Shown: positions 42,607 through 53,614 of the stretch, piece by piece
Layout of the letters: each line of letters begins with the position of its first letter
Position numbering within the stretch: the stretch's first letter is position 1
Translations under genes and position numbers: made by a program
Source of the DNA: Thereva unica
Taxonomy: Eukaryota > Arthropoda > Insecta > Diptera > Therevidae
Direction of reading: 5' to 3'
Length of the DNA: 64,000 nucleotides
Assembly: GCA_949987705.1 (NCBI GenBank)
Contig: OX465281.1
Span: forward strand, 79,430,543 to 79,494,542
Notes under the pieces: model-generated
The model's input: the letters and a program-made list of their open reading frames with translations, nothing else
Databases searched by the model: none
Told to the model about the DNA's origin: nothing

Positions 42607-43765
42607 TTGACTTTTTTTATGCGGTAGTGCTAAGCTCAGTAGTCACCCTTTGTACTACTAGTCCGTCATGTCATTTGTCACGTCATGGTGCAATGTCTAG
42701 CAGTAAGCTTAGTACGGCGGAGGGGTGGGGGGAATAGGTTAAGGATTATAAAGGTACGGGGGGTATTGAAGAAGGTGGTGATGAACCCGGCGTTTCAACT
42801 CTTGGATGTTGTAGGAGCTCGGAAATTACGACTGCGAGGGATTATTCCACAGTCGAGTTGTTCTATTTACAAACGAATTCATATCTTGTTGAGTGCGAGA
42901 AAGGGGGAGTTGCAGGTGCAGGGAATGAGACGAGTGGGCTAATCTGGTGTTGCGGGTATAAGATTGCCGTGGAGGCAAAAGAGCGTTTAACTCGGAGGAA
43001 CAGTCACTATGATAGTAGCGATAAAATTTTGTCAGTGCTGCTACATTCCTACGGTGGCTTAGGGGGTCGATGGTGGAGCAAGCGGTATTGTCATTAATTA
43101 ACTTAAGGGCCTTTTTTTGGACCTTATCTAACCATGCTAAGGTTGTTATTGGAGCGCCGCCCCAAATGAGGGAGTTATATTCGAGAAGAGGCCGAATGTA
43201 GGATTTATAAAAAACAGCACGGAGGGACTTGCACCTCTTAAGAAATCCCAAGCACTGGGATGCTTGTTTGGCGATTTGGAATATATAATCATTCCATCAC
43301 AAGTCTTTGGCTAATGTCACGCCTAAGATGTGTAGGGATGGGGCGGTCTTTAGTTCCACATCATCCACTGTCAAGGATGATGAGGTGTTGAACTTCTTTT
43401 TGGAGATAAGACAGTACTTGGTTTTGTCGGAGTTGAATTCAACACGATTCTTCTTTCCCCACTCTAGAATCAGCTTAATGTCGTTATTAATAGAGTTGAA
43501 CGTTAGTTCGCGATCATCAAGACAGGATCTGGCATGTGTCTGTCTTGTATAGAAGTTGTACGAGTAACGTAGAGTACCGTCGTCAGCGAAGCTGAGAAGT
43601 GGATTGGAGGGGATTGAAAGTAGGTCATTTATAAAGATAAGAAATAGCGCCGGTGATAAAATTGACCCCTGGGGGACCCCCGCAGAGATGTGGTGAGATT
43701 CAGATTTGACGCCATCCAAAACTACCTTAATTGAACGGCCTGAAGGGAAACTCTCAACCCACTTA

Positions 43766-44242
43766 AGGCGGTGGCCCAATCACGACGTTATTCGCGTTTA
43801 AGCGCATCGAAGTGTTGACGCGCTTTGACGTTGATATTCGATTGTGTGTAATTCAAATCAAGCTATCCCATTCACGACTTTGCAGCGTTAGCGGCGTCAA
43901 GCGACGGCAAAAGTTGACTAACTTTCAACTTTTCTTTCTCCTTTTCGCGCGTTAACAGGCGTTGAAAATTTCAAAACTGTCAAACTGTCGAATTATCGTG
44001 ATTTCAGAATAAAATACAGAGGAAAGTTTGCATTTTACTAGTAATTGTTATTTTTTATGAAAATTTTTGATAATAATAGAATCCGTGAAAAAATATCTAT
44101 GGGTTTATTGCAAGTGCATACAAAAAATCCATACATACCAACATTTTTGAAGTCCTGACGCTATGAATGAACCTTCAACGGACGTCAACGCACATGAAGC
44201 CCCTACCGCGTATGACGCGGCGTCGTGAATGGGCCATTACCT
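43766..44242. mobile_element. Harbinger-type MITE in LINE copy B, TSD TTA
   Basis: Ends AGGCGGTGGCCCAATCACG and the inverse of AGGTAATGGCCCATTCACG, both followed by CGACG... TTA flanks (43763-43765, 44243-44245). GCGTCAA-type words near both ends. Comparison with copy A shows uninterrupted LINE there, confirming the insertion. Confidence 0.85.
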
Positions 44243-44396
44243 TTATACAGAAGCGAGTCAATTCCAATAGCTTTGAGTTTAGCTAACAAGGCTGAGTGCC
44301 ATACTCTTATCAAAAGCCTTGGAGATATGCAAAGCAACCAAACTAGATTCACCAGATCCATGCAAACCTTCGGTTGAGGTGTTCTGTAAGGCGAAT

Positions 44397-44522
44397 GGCC
44401 CTATTCTGATTCTCACTTTCACGGCGAGTGACAATCCAAGACACATTTTCAAATAAAAAGTGTAATGTAAAATTGTGTCTTGGGTAGTCACTCGCCGTGA
44501 AAGTGAGAATCAGAATAGGGCC
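44397..44522. mobile_element. 126-bp hairpin MITE
   Basis: GGCCCTATTCTGATTCTCAC, continuing TTTCACGGCGAGTGAC, is repeated inverted at the right end, giving ~36-bp arms. It is absent from the equivalent site of copy A (2180-2190). The target duplication is not clear. Confidence 0.75.
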
Positions 44523-46257
44523 CAAAAAACTAAAAGATCACCAGTAGATCTTTTTGGTCAGAAGCCGTATTGTTTGTCGTTTATAAGTTGGTTGGATTCT
44601 AGATATCCCATAAGCTTTTTGTTAATTATCGTCTCCATGGTTTTGGAGAGGATAGAAGTGATTGCTATTGGGCGGTAGTTGGAGGGAAGACTGGAGTCAC
44701 CGTTTTCGGTATTGGCTGCACATGTGCAAATTTCCAAGAATCTGGGTAAACTCCGGAAGAGTATGATAGGGCAAAAAGTTTGCGCAGAGGTTTAGCCTCA
44801 CCTTTGGCGCATTGTTTTAAGACGATAGGGGATATATTATCGGGTCCAGTGGATTTGTTAGCATCGAGCTCCTTGAGGCACCTGTACACCTCGCGAGTCC
44901 TGAAGAAAACCCTGTCCATTAAATGAGCGCTGTGCTCGAGGACCGGGGGTAACGTATCATTTTGAGGTAGAGAAGAATTTGAAGCAAACAGAGATGTTAA
45001 TAAATCGGCCTTGGATTTTCTGTCTGTTATTACCTTTTCATCGTAAGGAGGAGTTGTAGAGGTGGTGAAATTCTTCTTGATGAAACTTACCAAGGACCAG
45101 AAGTTTTTGCTACCAGAGGTTGCATTAAGGAGTTTACTCCGCAACTTGCTGTCAAATGAATTTTTGACATTCCTGATGGTTACTTTACAGGAATTTTTTA
45201 GTTTTATATACTCTGCACGGAGCGATTCCCTCGGGAAGCTCTTGTAAGCTCGAAAGGCGGCTTCTTTATTTCTGATTGCATTCATACACTCCTGATGAAA
45301 TCATCTGTTGGGCCTAACCTTCACAGATTTAGTAGAATGAGGAATGAACAAATGCATTCCTGCCTGTATGATTCTAGTGATACGGATAGCGGCCGAGTTG
45401 ACGTTTTTATTATGGAAACACTGGTTCCAGTCAGTAGATTGGAAAAAATTAGTAAGCCCCAGCCAATTGGCCTTCCCATAATGCCATACAGTTCTTCTGA
45501 CTGGTTTGGGAGGTGTAGGAAATTTGAATGGGAAGCTAGCGCTAACTAAGCAGTGGTCCGAATGGCGGAGAGGTGAATCAACTGTGACGGTATATCATGC
45601 TGGATGAGAAGTAAGGAAAAGATCAAGGAGATAGGTTCCTTGATCAGCAGCATCAGGGACTCCCGTGGGATGATCCACAATTTGATGTAAATTATTGGTG
45701 TCGCAAAGAGCTCGACGTCCTTGCCAGAAGCACTGGTGCCATTTGAGTAAGTCAGCCAGTTTACATTGTGAACATTGAAATCACCCGCAACGATGATTTC
45801 ACACTCAGGATTGGACGATAAAAATCCCTCGATTTGTTCGGAAATAGTGTCAAATGATGAAGTGGAGGCTTCGGAACAAAAGAATATGACGTGGTTTCGG
45901 ATGATCCAAAGTGAGTTAAAATCTGAAGAAGTGCTTTTGCATATTTTATAATGAGCCACGTCATCCCTAACGTAGATGGCAATGCCTCTATGGGGAGAGA
46001 GATTATGCACTAAAGTGTACCCCGATATCTAATATTGAGGATTGGGGGTTTAAAATTTAATAAGTGGCATTCAACAAAAGAGAAGTTTGCATGAAGTCCA
46101 CGAATGTTACAGAGGTCAATAACAAAGCTTGACTTGCAACGGGACTTCGGTTGCGCGGGTTCAACCGCCACATTCTTAGAGATATTTCCCGGAATTACAT
46201 CTGCTGCAACCATCAGAGTCAACGAAATTTGCCTGCGTTAAAGTGTTATGCCTTTTT

Positions 46258-48373
46258 AGTCCATTCAAAACGCGCGTTATGGTGTTCCAAAATAACACTG
46301 TTAAGAAAATCGAACCCTAAACGTTTTTGGGGTCGCTAATCACGAAAATCGAGGTCCCGCGGTCCTAAAATTAGGGCGTCACCCCTAAAAATTCAAAAAA
46401 CACCCCTTTTTAGGGGGTTTTCGCGATTATTTCAGTAATAATGAAAACTAATGCGATGAAATGCACTTTTTTAATGTTTATTTGCGAAGGGGGTTGAGTT
46501 ATACTAAATTAAGGCGAACTTAATGGTAAGGGGTACTCGTAAAGGGTTGAAAGTACCCCTAAATTGGCGAAAAATGGCAAAAATTGTAAAAAATAAATTT
46601 CCCCAAGTTTATGCTTTAAATTCGATTGTGGGCGTACTGTCGGGCAAAAATAAATTATTTTCAACCCTTAAGGGGTTAAAACTACCCCTACAATATAGTT
46701 CATTGAAAACTAGGGAGGGGGGGGGGTGTTCCAAAATAACACCGTTAAGAAAATCGAACCCTAAACGTTTTTGTGGTCGCTGATCGCGAAAATCGAGGTC
46801 CCGCGGTCCTAAAACTAGGGCGTCACCCCTAAAAATGCAAAAAAACACCCCTTTTTAGGGGGGTTTCGCGATTATTTCAATAATAATGAAAACTAATGCG
46901 ATGAAATGCACTTTTTTTAATATTTATTTGCGAAGGGGGTTGATTTGTACTAAATTAAGGCGAACTTTATGATAAGGGGTAGTCCTAAAGGGTTGAAACT
47001 ACCCCTAAATTGGATAAAAATGGCAAAAATTTAAAAAAAAATTCAAGTTTTTGCTTCAAATTCGATTGTGGGTGTACTGTCAGGCAAAAATAAATTATTT
47101 TCAATCCTTAAGGGGTTAAAACTACCCCTACTATAATAAAAACAACTTTATATAAAAAAATTGCAAACATTTTTTTGCTTTTTGTTTGAAATTTGGTTCA
47201 AAAGGTATTATCAGGAAAAAATTAATTTTTTCAACTCTTAAGGGGGTAGAACTACCCCCACATTAAAATTGTAATTGGAACAAATTGAAATTTATTGTTT
47301 TGCATTAAAATTTTATATTTGATGAAATATTATTAAAACATTTGGAAATTTTTTAACCCTCTTAAAGGAGTTAAACCTTAGGGGTAAATTGAAAAAAAAT
47401 TCTTTTCGCAGATTGCAATTTAAATTTTTTTAATGAATTGTTTGAATAAAAATTCTTTTTATTAGAAAATATAAATTGATAAATTTGTGCAATTTTTTTT
47501 TATATAAAGTTATTTTTATTACAGTAGGGGTAGTTTTAACCCCTTAAAGGTTGAAAATAATTTATTTTTGCCTGACAGTACGCCTACAATCGAATTTGAA
47601 GCATAAACTTGAAAAAACAAAATGTTTACAATTTTTGCCATTTTTGGCCGATTTAGGGGTAGTTTCAACCCTTTAGAACTACCCCTTACCATAAAGTTCG
47701 CCTTAATTTAGTATAAATCAACCACCTTCGCAAATAAATATTAAAAAAAGTGCATTTCATCGCATTAGTTTTCATTATTACTGAAGTAATCACGAAAACC
47801 CCCTAAAAAGGGGTGTTTTTTGCATTTTTAGGGGTGAGAGGCCTAATTTTAGGACCGCGGGACCTCGCTCGATTGTGATCAGCGACCCCAAAAACCTTTA
47901 GGCCTGAATTCCTCTGTCGCTGACGTCGGTCACGTACGTCGGTCGCGCGTACGAATATACGTTGTGTTCTATAAAGCACCACACTGTTACGCTGACATCA
48001 GCGACGCGCGAGTTGCTACGCGCCGCGTATGGCGCCCGTCGGTCTCGCTCGTCAGCGCCGCGTACATCGGTCGACTGACGCGCTATAGAACGCTATGAGC
48101 GTCCTCATTCTGTTCCCGACCGTCGGCTAAATGGTACGCGCGCGCGTGTAGTCGCCACGAATATTAATTATCCCAAATCCACTTGGAGACGCCTGTACCG
48201 TGGAGCGGTCGGTATCGCACTACGAATGTTTTCATTGGTGCTGATGGCCAGCGCGCTATGCGACTGACGGTGCGCGACCGACGTCAGCGACAGAGGAATT
48301 CAGGCCTTAGGGTTCGATTTTCTTAACGGTGTTATTTTGGAACACCCCCCACCCCCGCGTTTTGAATGGACTT
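46258..48373. mobile_element. Three-armed foldback cluster (same family as 10257-11092)
   Basis: Arm 1 (46258-46725) and arm 2 (46726-47160) are direct repeats. Arm 3 (47510-48373) is inverted and contains a MITE at 47901. All carry AACACCGTTAAGAAAATCGA and AGGTCCCGCGGTCCTAAAA. The outer ends read GTCCATTCAAAACGCG and CGCGTTTTGAATGGAC. The centre (47160-47510) is AT-rich with related 'AACTACCCCTA' words. No coding. Confidence 0.75.
47901..48306. mobile_element. GC-rich Harbinger-type MITE, TSD TTA
   Basis: Ends GGCCTGAATTCCTCTGTCGC (then TGACGTCGGTC) and the inverse. TTA flanks (47898-47900, 48307-48309). Full of CGCG and CGTCGG words, it is strikingly richer in CpG than anything nearby. Confidence 0.85.
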
Positions 48374-48444
48374 TGTTGTTAGCCTTTTTCTTCTTGTAAT
48401 GATGGAATATTCCTCACTGATGTTATCGTGTTTTAAATTTCTAG

Positions 48445-48600
48445 ATTTTTTTTTATTTTTGTTTTTATTTTTATTTTAATGTTTATTTTAATTTTTTATT
48501 TTTATTTTTATTTTTGTTTTTATTTTTATTTTTGTTTTTATTTTTGTTTTGTTTTTATTTTTATTCTTATTTTTATTCTATTTATTTATTTATTTATTCG
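48445..48600 (+). repeat. (TTTTTA)n / (TTTTTG)n microsatellite
   Basis: About 150 bp of TTTTTATTTTTG-type repeats, ending (TTTA)n. Confidence 0.85.
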
Positions 48601-51045
48601 TGTATAGGGTATGACATGTGTAACATATTGAATTATTTTGTATTGCATGACATGCGTAGCGTATTGATTATGAAGTGCGCTCGTGTTGATAGAGCACTTT
48701 ACTGGGCCCCGGTATTGATTGCTTTTGCGGATGGCTGCGGATAGTTTATCGCCCCTGGACAGGGTAAGAGTGCTGTGTAATATTTTCACATCGTTTAGGT
48801 CGGGACTAAATGTAATATATTTGAATGCTAGAAGTGTAAGAAATAAGATTGATCAAATTCATGATCTCTGGGACGAATATCCACATTATATGTATGTGTG
48901 AAACGTGGTTAGATGAAAATGTTAACTCGACTCTTGTTGCAATTCCAGATTTCAACTTGTTTAGAAATGATCGTCGTGGGCGTGTTGGAGGAGGTGTATC
49001 GATCTACGTAGATAATACCTTAAAAACAACTCTTAAAATTTCGTCACCTGGTGAAATTGTTGAATTCATTGGTGTTGAAGTGGCATCTGATTGTGAAAGT
49101 TTAGCCGTATTTAGTGTTTACTCTCCTCCAGGCACCTTCAATCCGTGTAACTTCGTTGAACTTACCGAATCACTCAATCCTGTCGTTCAGAAGTATCGCG
49201 ACGTTATTGTTTGTGGTGATTTTAATGTAAACGCTCTGAAAGCAGGCTCTGCAGCGGATGAATTGTCCTATCTCCTACTAACATTAGATCTAAAGGCTCT
49301 CAATAATCAACCGACCTATTACAATGCGTCCTCCCCCTCCCAGTTAGATTATATGTTGACTACAAACATTCTTAAGGAACTATTTCATAACCAGATTTCG
49401 CCTCCAAGCAACTTTGATCATGATTTTCTCTTTATGACGTATAGGATGAGATTGGCGGCTATTCCTAAAGTTATTTCCTTCGTTTATCGTGACTTTAAGA
49501 ATATTGAGAAAGATCTCTTGAAGACTGAGTGTAGTTGTATGACTTGGGATAATGTATATCGAGAGGAGACTCTAGATGGAAAGGTGCAAAATTTAACATA
49601 TAGTTTATTAAATCTATTTGATCGTTATGTCCCTCTAAAGATGTGTCGTGTACGTCGGCGGAGGTGTCCTTGGATTACTGATAACATCCATCGGGCAATG
49701 GCTGAGAGAGATTACCTCATTAAACAGTACCGGAGAAACAAGGAAGCATTGATATACAGCAGGTATAAAGCTGTGCGTAATAGGGTAACAGCTATGATTC
49801 GCTCTGCAAAAAGAACATATTTTGCCTCTAAATTGGACACCAATCAGCCTTTGAAAAAGTTATGGAGGAATATTCGCCGTTTGGGAATACATGGCAGTGA
49901 TGATTACAAAACTGCTATGGACCCAAATGTACTAAACAATTTCTTTGTGAATAGAAGTGTTCAATATTCTGACATTTTGTGTCGCAATTCAAATGGTCAG
50001 GCTGATGTGGGGTTTAGTTTTAGATGCACTGAGGCCTCTGAAGTACTTACAGCTATACACTCTATTAAGTCGAATGCCACAGGATTCGACTCTTTAACAC
50101 CCGTATTCTTGAAATTGTTAGTACCTTTTATTGTGAGTCCTCTAGTCCATATTTTCAACTTTTGTTTGACTACCTCCCAATTCCCGACTGAGTGGAAAAA
50201 GGCATTGGTGATTCCTGTACCCAAGAAATCGTCCCCATCGGAGCCTGGTGATTTTCGTCCTATCAGTCTACTGTGTTTCTTTGCGAAAGTTTTTGAAAAA
50301 GTCGTGCACAGCCAAATAATGCAATATGTCAAACAACACAATCTCTTATCCAAATGGCAGTCTGGTTTTCGACCGAATTATAGCTGCGAGACAGCCTTAT
50401 TAAAAGTTACTTCGGACATCCACGAGGCGCTCGATAAGGATCACTTAGCTGTTTTAGTTTTGCTTGACTTTAGCAAAGCCTTTGACTCGGTAAATCACCA
50501 AAAGCTTCTTAGTAAGCTTAAAAGGGATTTTAACTTTTCATCTTCGGCTGTGAAGTTGATATGTAATTTTCTGGCTGGCAGGTCCCAAGTTGTTAAAGTG
50601 GGAAATGACTACTCGTCCGCTGCGTCTCTTTATTTGGGTGTGCCTCAAGGCTCAATTCTTGGCCCACTTTTATTCAGCCTGTACATAAATGACCTACCAA
50701 GAGTAGTACGAAATTGTGCTATCCACTTATATGCTGATGATGTCCAATTGTATCTCACTCGTCCGGTTGGGCTAATTGAGGACTGTATTGTGCGAATAAA
50801 CGAAGACCTGCAATGTATTCATGAATGGTCTCAGACCAACAGCCTGTTGCTTAATCCATCTAAATCAATCTGCTTAGCTGTTTATAGAGACATCATAGAC
50901 ACAAGAGTATTACCACCGGTCGTATTAAATAATGCCGTTATTGACTATGTGCATTCTGCGAAAAGTCTGGGTATTCAACTGAACTCCAGTTTTAGTTGCT
51001 GCAGTCATGTTCGTTCGACTCTGGGTAAAATTTATAGTAGCCTAA

Positions 51046-51863
51046 AGGTACGTATCCACCAAGGCAAGCCAACATATGCTCGCGAGCAAAATGACGTCAC
51101 AATGGCGTAAAAAGCTTTTTGCTCGCCTGCAATTTTAAATTAGTATCCACCGAAAACAAATGATCGTGTGCAAAGCTTTGCACGAAAGAAACATTTTCTT
51201 GTGTGGAGTGCTTATTACGAGTTCTAGTGAGCAAATTTTTGCGTCCCATTGGATTTGGATAACATTTGCACGCAAGCACCTTGTTAGTTTGATTTTAAAT
51301 GAAAAGTCTTTGATATATGACGGTGTGTCCCTCTTGTTTAAGAAAGAGAGGTGCGGAAACGCAAACCATTTAACTTTATAAATATTTTCACTGCCAGTAC
51401 CGGAAACTTTACTGTCTTTTACGTTCCGCAATTCTCTTTTTAATTGTCCCTTTAAAACTTTCCACTTCCTATCTATTTCCAATTCGCTGCAATTAAATTT
51501 CGTTGCAATAGTTTTTACTACGTCTCGCTTTTTAATATTATTTTTAAAATCTTTATTATTCGGATCCCACAATATGGGCTTTTTTCATACTCATTTATTA
51601 AATCCACTGTATTTTTATTTGTCCATTTCATTTTCAAAATCGAAATGTAAATAACTTTGCCCGCACGCACTTGCACCGCAGATGAGAAATAAAAGCTAGA
51701 CACTTTAAAATGAACACGTGCAATACCTAGAAGCAAAAGTTTGTACGCATGTTTTACTGCCTAGGAGCAAACATTGTTGATGTGCATAGCTGCGATGAGC
51801 TCTTTTTGGTGACGTCATTTTGCCCGCGAGCAAATGTTCGTTTGCCTTGGTGGATACATACCT
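51046..51863. mobile_element. Harbinger-derived element retaining a MADF gene, TSD TAA
   Basis: Ends AGGTACGTATCCACCAAGGC and its near-perfect inverse; subterminal ATGACGTCA at both sides; TAA flanks (51043-51045, 51864-51866). Minus strand 51305-51631 encodes a MADF-type protein. The nuclease gene is absent. Confidence 0.85.
51305..51631 (-). pseudogene. MADF/Myb-like protein of Harbinger element
   Basis: Starting MKWTNKNTVDLINEYEKSP (51631), with a frameshift near 51572 to WDPNNKDFKNNIKKRDVVKT and then IDRKWKVLKGQLKRELRNV, and ending near KWFAFPHLSFL. This is the full MADF fold: three helices with conserved Trp residues, the DNA-binding partner of Harbinger nuclease. One frameshift separates the first helix from the rest. 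Confidence 0.75.
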
Positions 51864-52631
51864 TAAGGCAGCTGTGGATTAGCTCGGTTAACGTACCTCC
51901 TGGGTTACGAATGAAGTTAGCTAAAGCTGTCGTGCTACCTCACTTTATGTATGGTAGCCTTATCTTTCCCAAGTTGGATTCTGTATGTGCGAGGAAAATA
52001 ACGGTGGCATTTAATGATGTCATTAGGTATATCTACAACCTCACCAGAGGAAGTCACATTTCCAGATACGTCAATTCGTTTGTTGGTACATCCATTGAGA
52101 CTTATTGTGCAAGGCGTGCTCTTGCCTTTCTTCATAAATTAATACTTACTAAGAGCCCAGATTACCTACATGAAAAGTTAGTGTTTTTGAGATCTAACAG
52201 AGGTCTCCAGCTCCTTATACCAAGGTGTAATTCTCGCTTTGGTGAGCGTTCTTTCTTTGTCCAGGCTGTTCGTAGGTGGAATTCTCTTCCGAGTCATGTG
52301 CAAACTGAGGGATCCAGCGGGGTGTTCTGCAAGTTGATTAAGAACGCAGAATTGTAGTCATGTTTATGGATGCTACACATGTCATTCTCTAAATTGTCTT
52401 TCCCTAAATTGTTCTTGAAATTATTTGTAATTTTAGTTCTTAGCTTAAGATTGTTCATTATTGTAATTTTATTGCAGTTGTTACTATTACTATTATTATT
52501 ATTATCATCGTTCTGTCACGCCTGAATTGTATTTTCTATTGTGTTGTGCTATATAAGAGGTTGTAATCTTCAGCGCTTTTTATAATAAATTATTTGAATT
52601 TGAATATTTGAATTTGAATTTGACTATTTGA

Positions 52632-52889
52632 GACGGGGCAAATTTGGTCGACCGACAGATTTCGGGTGCGATACTTGCAGGTCCGAGAGTCGAATGAGGG
52701 TAGGAAGCAAAGGGAACTTACTTGTGCTGTTCGTCGGTCGCTTGTCTGTAGAAAGGGTGATGAGATGAGGCCTTCGCTTTACACTGCCGCGCGTATTTTT
52801 TTCCACTATTGTTTTTGTTGTTGTTTTTTTTGTGGTCTTTGATGTTTTTTTTTCACTTTTCATAAACAAAATTTTTTTTTGATTTGTTC
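52632..52889. other. Nothing recognised
   Basis: Moderately GC-rich sequence then T runs (52790-52875). No supported feature. Confidence 0.4.
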
Positions 52890-52976
52890 GACATTGCACT
52901 CTCTATACGAAGAAAATAGATTGTCGACAGTATAAAGGGCCTATCCTGAGACTCTAGTCTTTCACATAAAAAAACA
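52890..52976 (+). repeat. SINE 3' end fragment
   Basis: GACATTGCACTCTCTATACG to TCTAGTCTTTCACATAAAAA: the last ~85 bp of the SINE with its A tail, 5'-truncated. Confidence 0.7.
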
Positions 52977-53204
52977 ATTTATGGATTTTTTATTAATTTC
53001 CAATGAATTTTTTTTAATTGTTCTATTTCGACTAACTTAATTTTGAAGATATCGTTGAAATGGGTAAAATTCAAGCTAACGACATGTCAGCTTAAGGCGA
53101 CATCTGTGGCCAAAAATGAACTAGAAGTTTAGTTATTGCTACCCATCCATTTCCGGTTATTTTCCCTATAACAGTTTTAATTCCTTGCATAGTCTCCTTG
53201 TTTT

Positions 53205-53385
53205 GTGTGCTACCAGTCCGTTATGTTTTATGTCGCGTCCTGGGTGCTATGTCTAGCAGTAAGCTTAGCATGAGAAGGAAGTAAGTTAAGGGTTATACAG
53301 GTTGGGGAGAGCGTTGAAGTAGGTGGCGATGAACCCTGAATTTGGACTCTTGTATGTTGTAGGAGTTCGGAAATCATGCCATCTC
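53205..53385 (-). repeat. Family-1 LINE 3' fragment
   Basis: Matches 42650-42830 (CTAGCAGTAAGCTTAG, GGTGATGAACCC, CTCTTGGATGTTGTAGGAG) with clear divergence. Only the 3' UTR and last codons are present. Confidence 0.65.
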
Positions 53386-53614
53386 TGACAAAAATATAGA
53401 GTTTAAATTTAAACAATTAAAATGTGATATTAATTATTTTAACAAATAAGTTTTTTCGAATACTCATTTTTGTAGCATGTTTTTATTTGGTGTACATACA
53501 ATTTATTATAAATATTGTTTTTTTTAATAATTAGTAAACTAGCGAAGTACCGCCTAATCTAATAATACATATTTGCTTGCAGTAAGTTTTTATATAAATT
53601 CTTTGCCATTTCAG

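Larger units (their letters stand above)
42826..46222 (-). pseudogene. Endonuclease-RT ORF of family-1 LINE copy B
   Basis: In reading order: endonuclease start IDLCNIRGLHANFSFVE (46010-46222); then IAIYVRDDVAHYK and IIVAGDFNVHNVNW (catalytic region, 45546-46010); linker and fingers (44665-45285, ESLRAEYIKLKN, KSTGPDNISPIVLK); palm after the MITEs with GVPQGSILSPALF and SFADDGTLRYS (43297-43779); tail SYIRPLLEYNSLIWG (42826-43251). Multiple frameshifts occur. Motif A is damaged by the two insertions. Confidence 0.75.
42607..46257 (-). mobile_element. Non-LTR retrotransposon family 1, copy B
   Basis: Minus strand, from an A-run tail (complement of 42609-42616) to the endonuclease N-terminus. 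It carries endonuclease and RT but no clear ORF1, so it is 5'-truncated or ORF1 is unrecognised. Two MITEs (43766-44242, 44397-44522) split the RT. It closely matches copy A where both exist. Confidence 0.8.
48728..52357 (+). pseudogene. ORF2 (EN-RT) of Jockey/CR1-like LINE
   Basis: The start region LNVIYLNARSVRNKIDQIHD (48800-48870) is one base out of frame with the rest (frameshift near 48885). Then ICMCETWLDENV and VIVCGDFNVNALKAG (endonuclease), and SDHDFL-like NFDHDFLF (catalytic His). RT: DFRPISLLCFFAKVFEK, LLDFSKAFDSVNH (A), GVPQGSILGPLLFSLYINDL (B), HLYADDVQLYL (C). The frame from 48849 runs 753 codons, into the MITE, and resumes after it at 51867 with LRQLWISSVNV, ending RRWNSLPSHV..KNAEL at 52357. 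Only one frameshift and one insertion, so the copy is fairly young. Confidence 0.85.
48601..52631 (+). mobile_element. Jockey/CR1-like non-LTR retrotransposon
   Basis: Plus strand, with endonuclease and RT, 3' UTR 52358-52600 and a tail of TTTGAAT repeats (52595-52631). The 5' boundary is uncertain: it follows the T-rich microsatellite. It has no ORF1 in this copy. It is split by a Harbinger element at 51046-51863 with TAA duplication. The ORF2 is otherwise nearly open. Confidence 0.8.
5409..53614 (+). other. 48.2-kb intron of host gene, filled with nested transposons
   Basis: It is bounded by a GTAAGT donor at 5409 and an acceptor TTTGCCATTTCAG ending at 53614. The flanking exons are both phase 0 and together supply the full set of zinc ligands expected for an ePHD domain, so I infer that they are spliced together. 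Essentially all identifiable content between them is mobile DNA on both strands. I saw no other convincing host exon inside. An alternative is that 53615-53974 is a separate retained copy, but the matching phase, orientation and domain halves argue against that. Confidence 0.65.

Noticed and set aside
48849..51110. 753-codon protein as a host gene
   Set aside because: It contains LINE endonuclease and RT motifs and is part of a retrotransposon.
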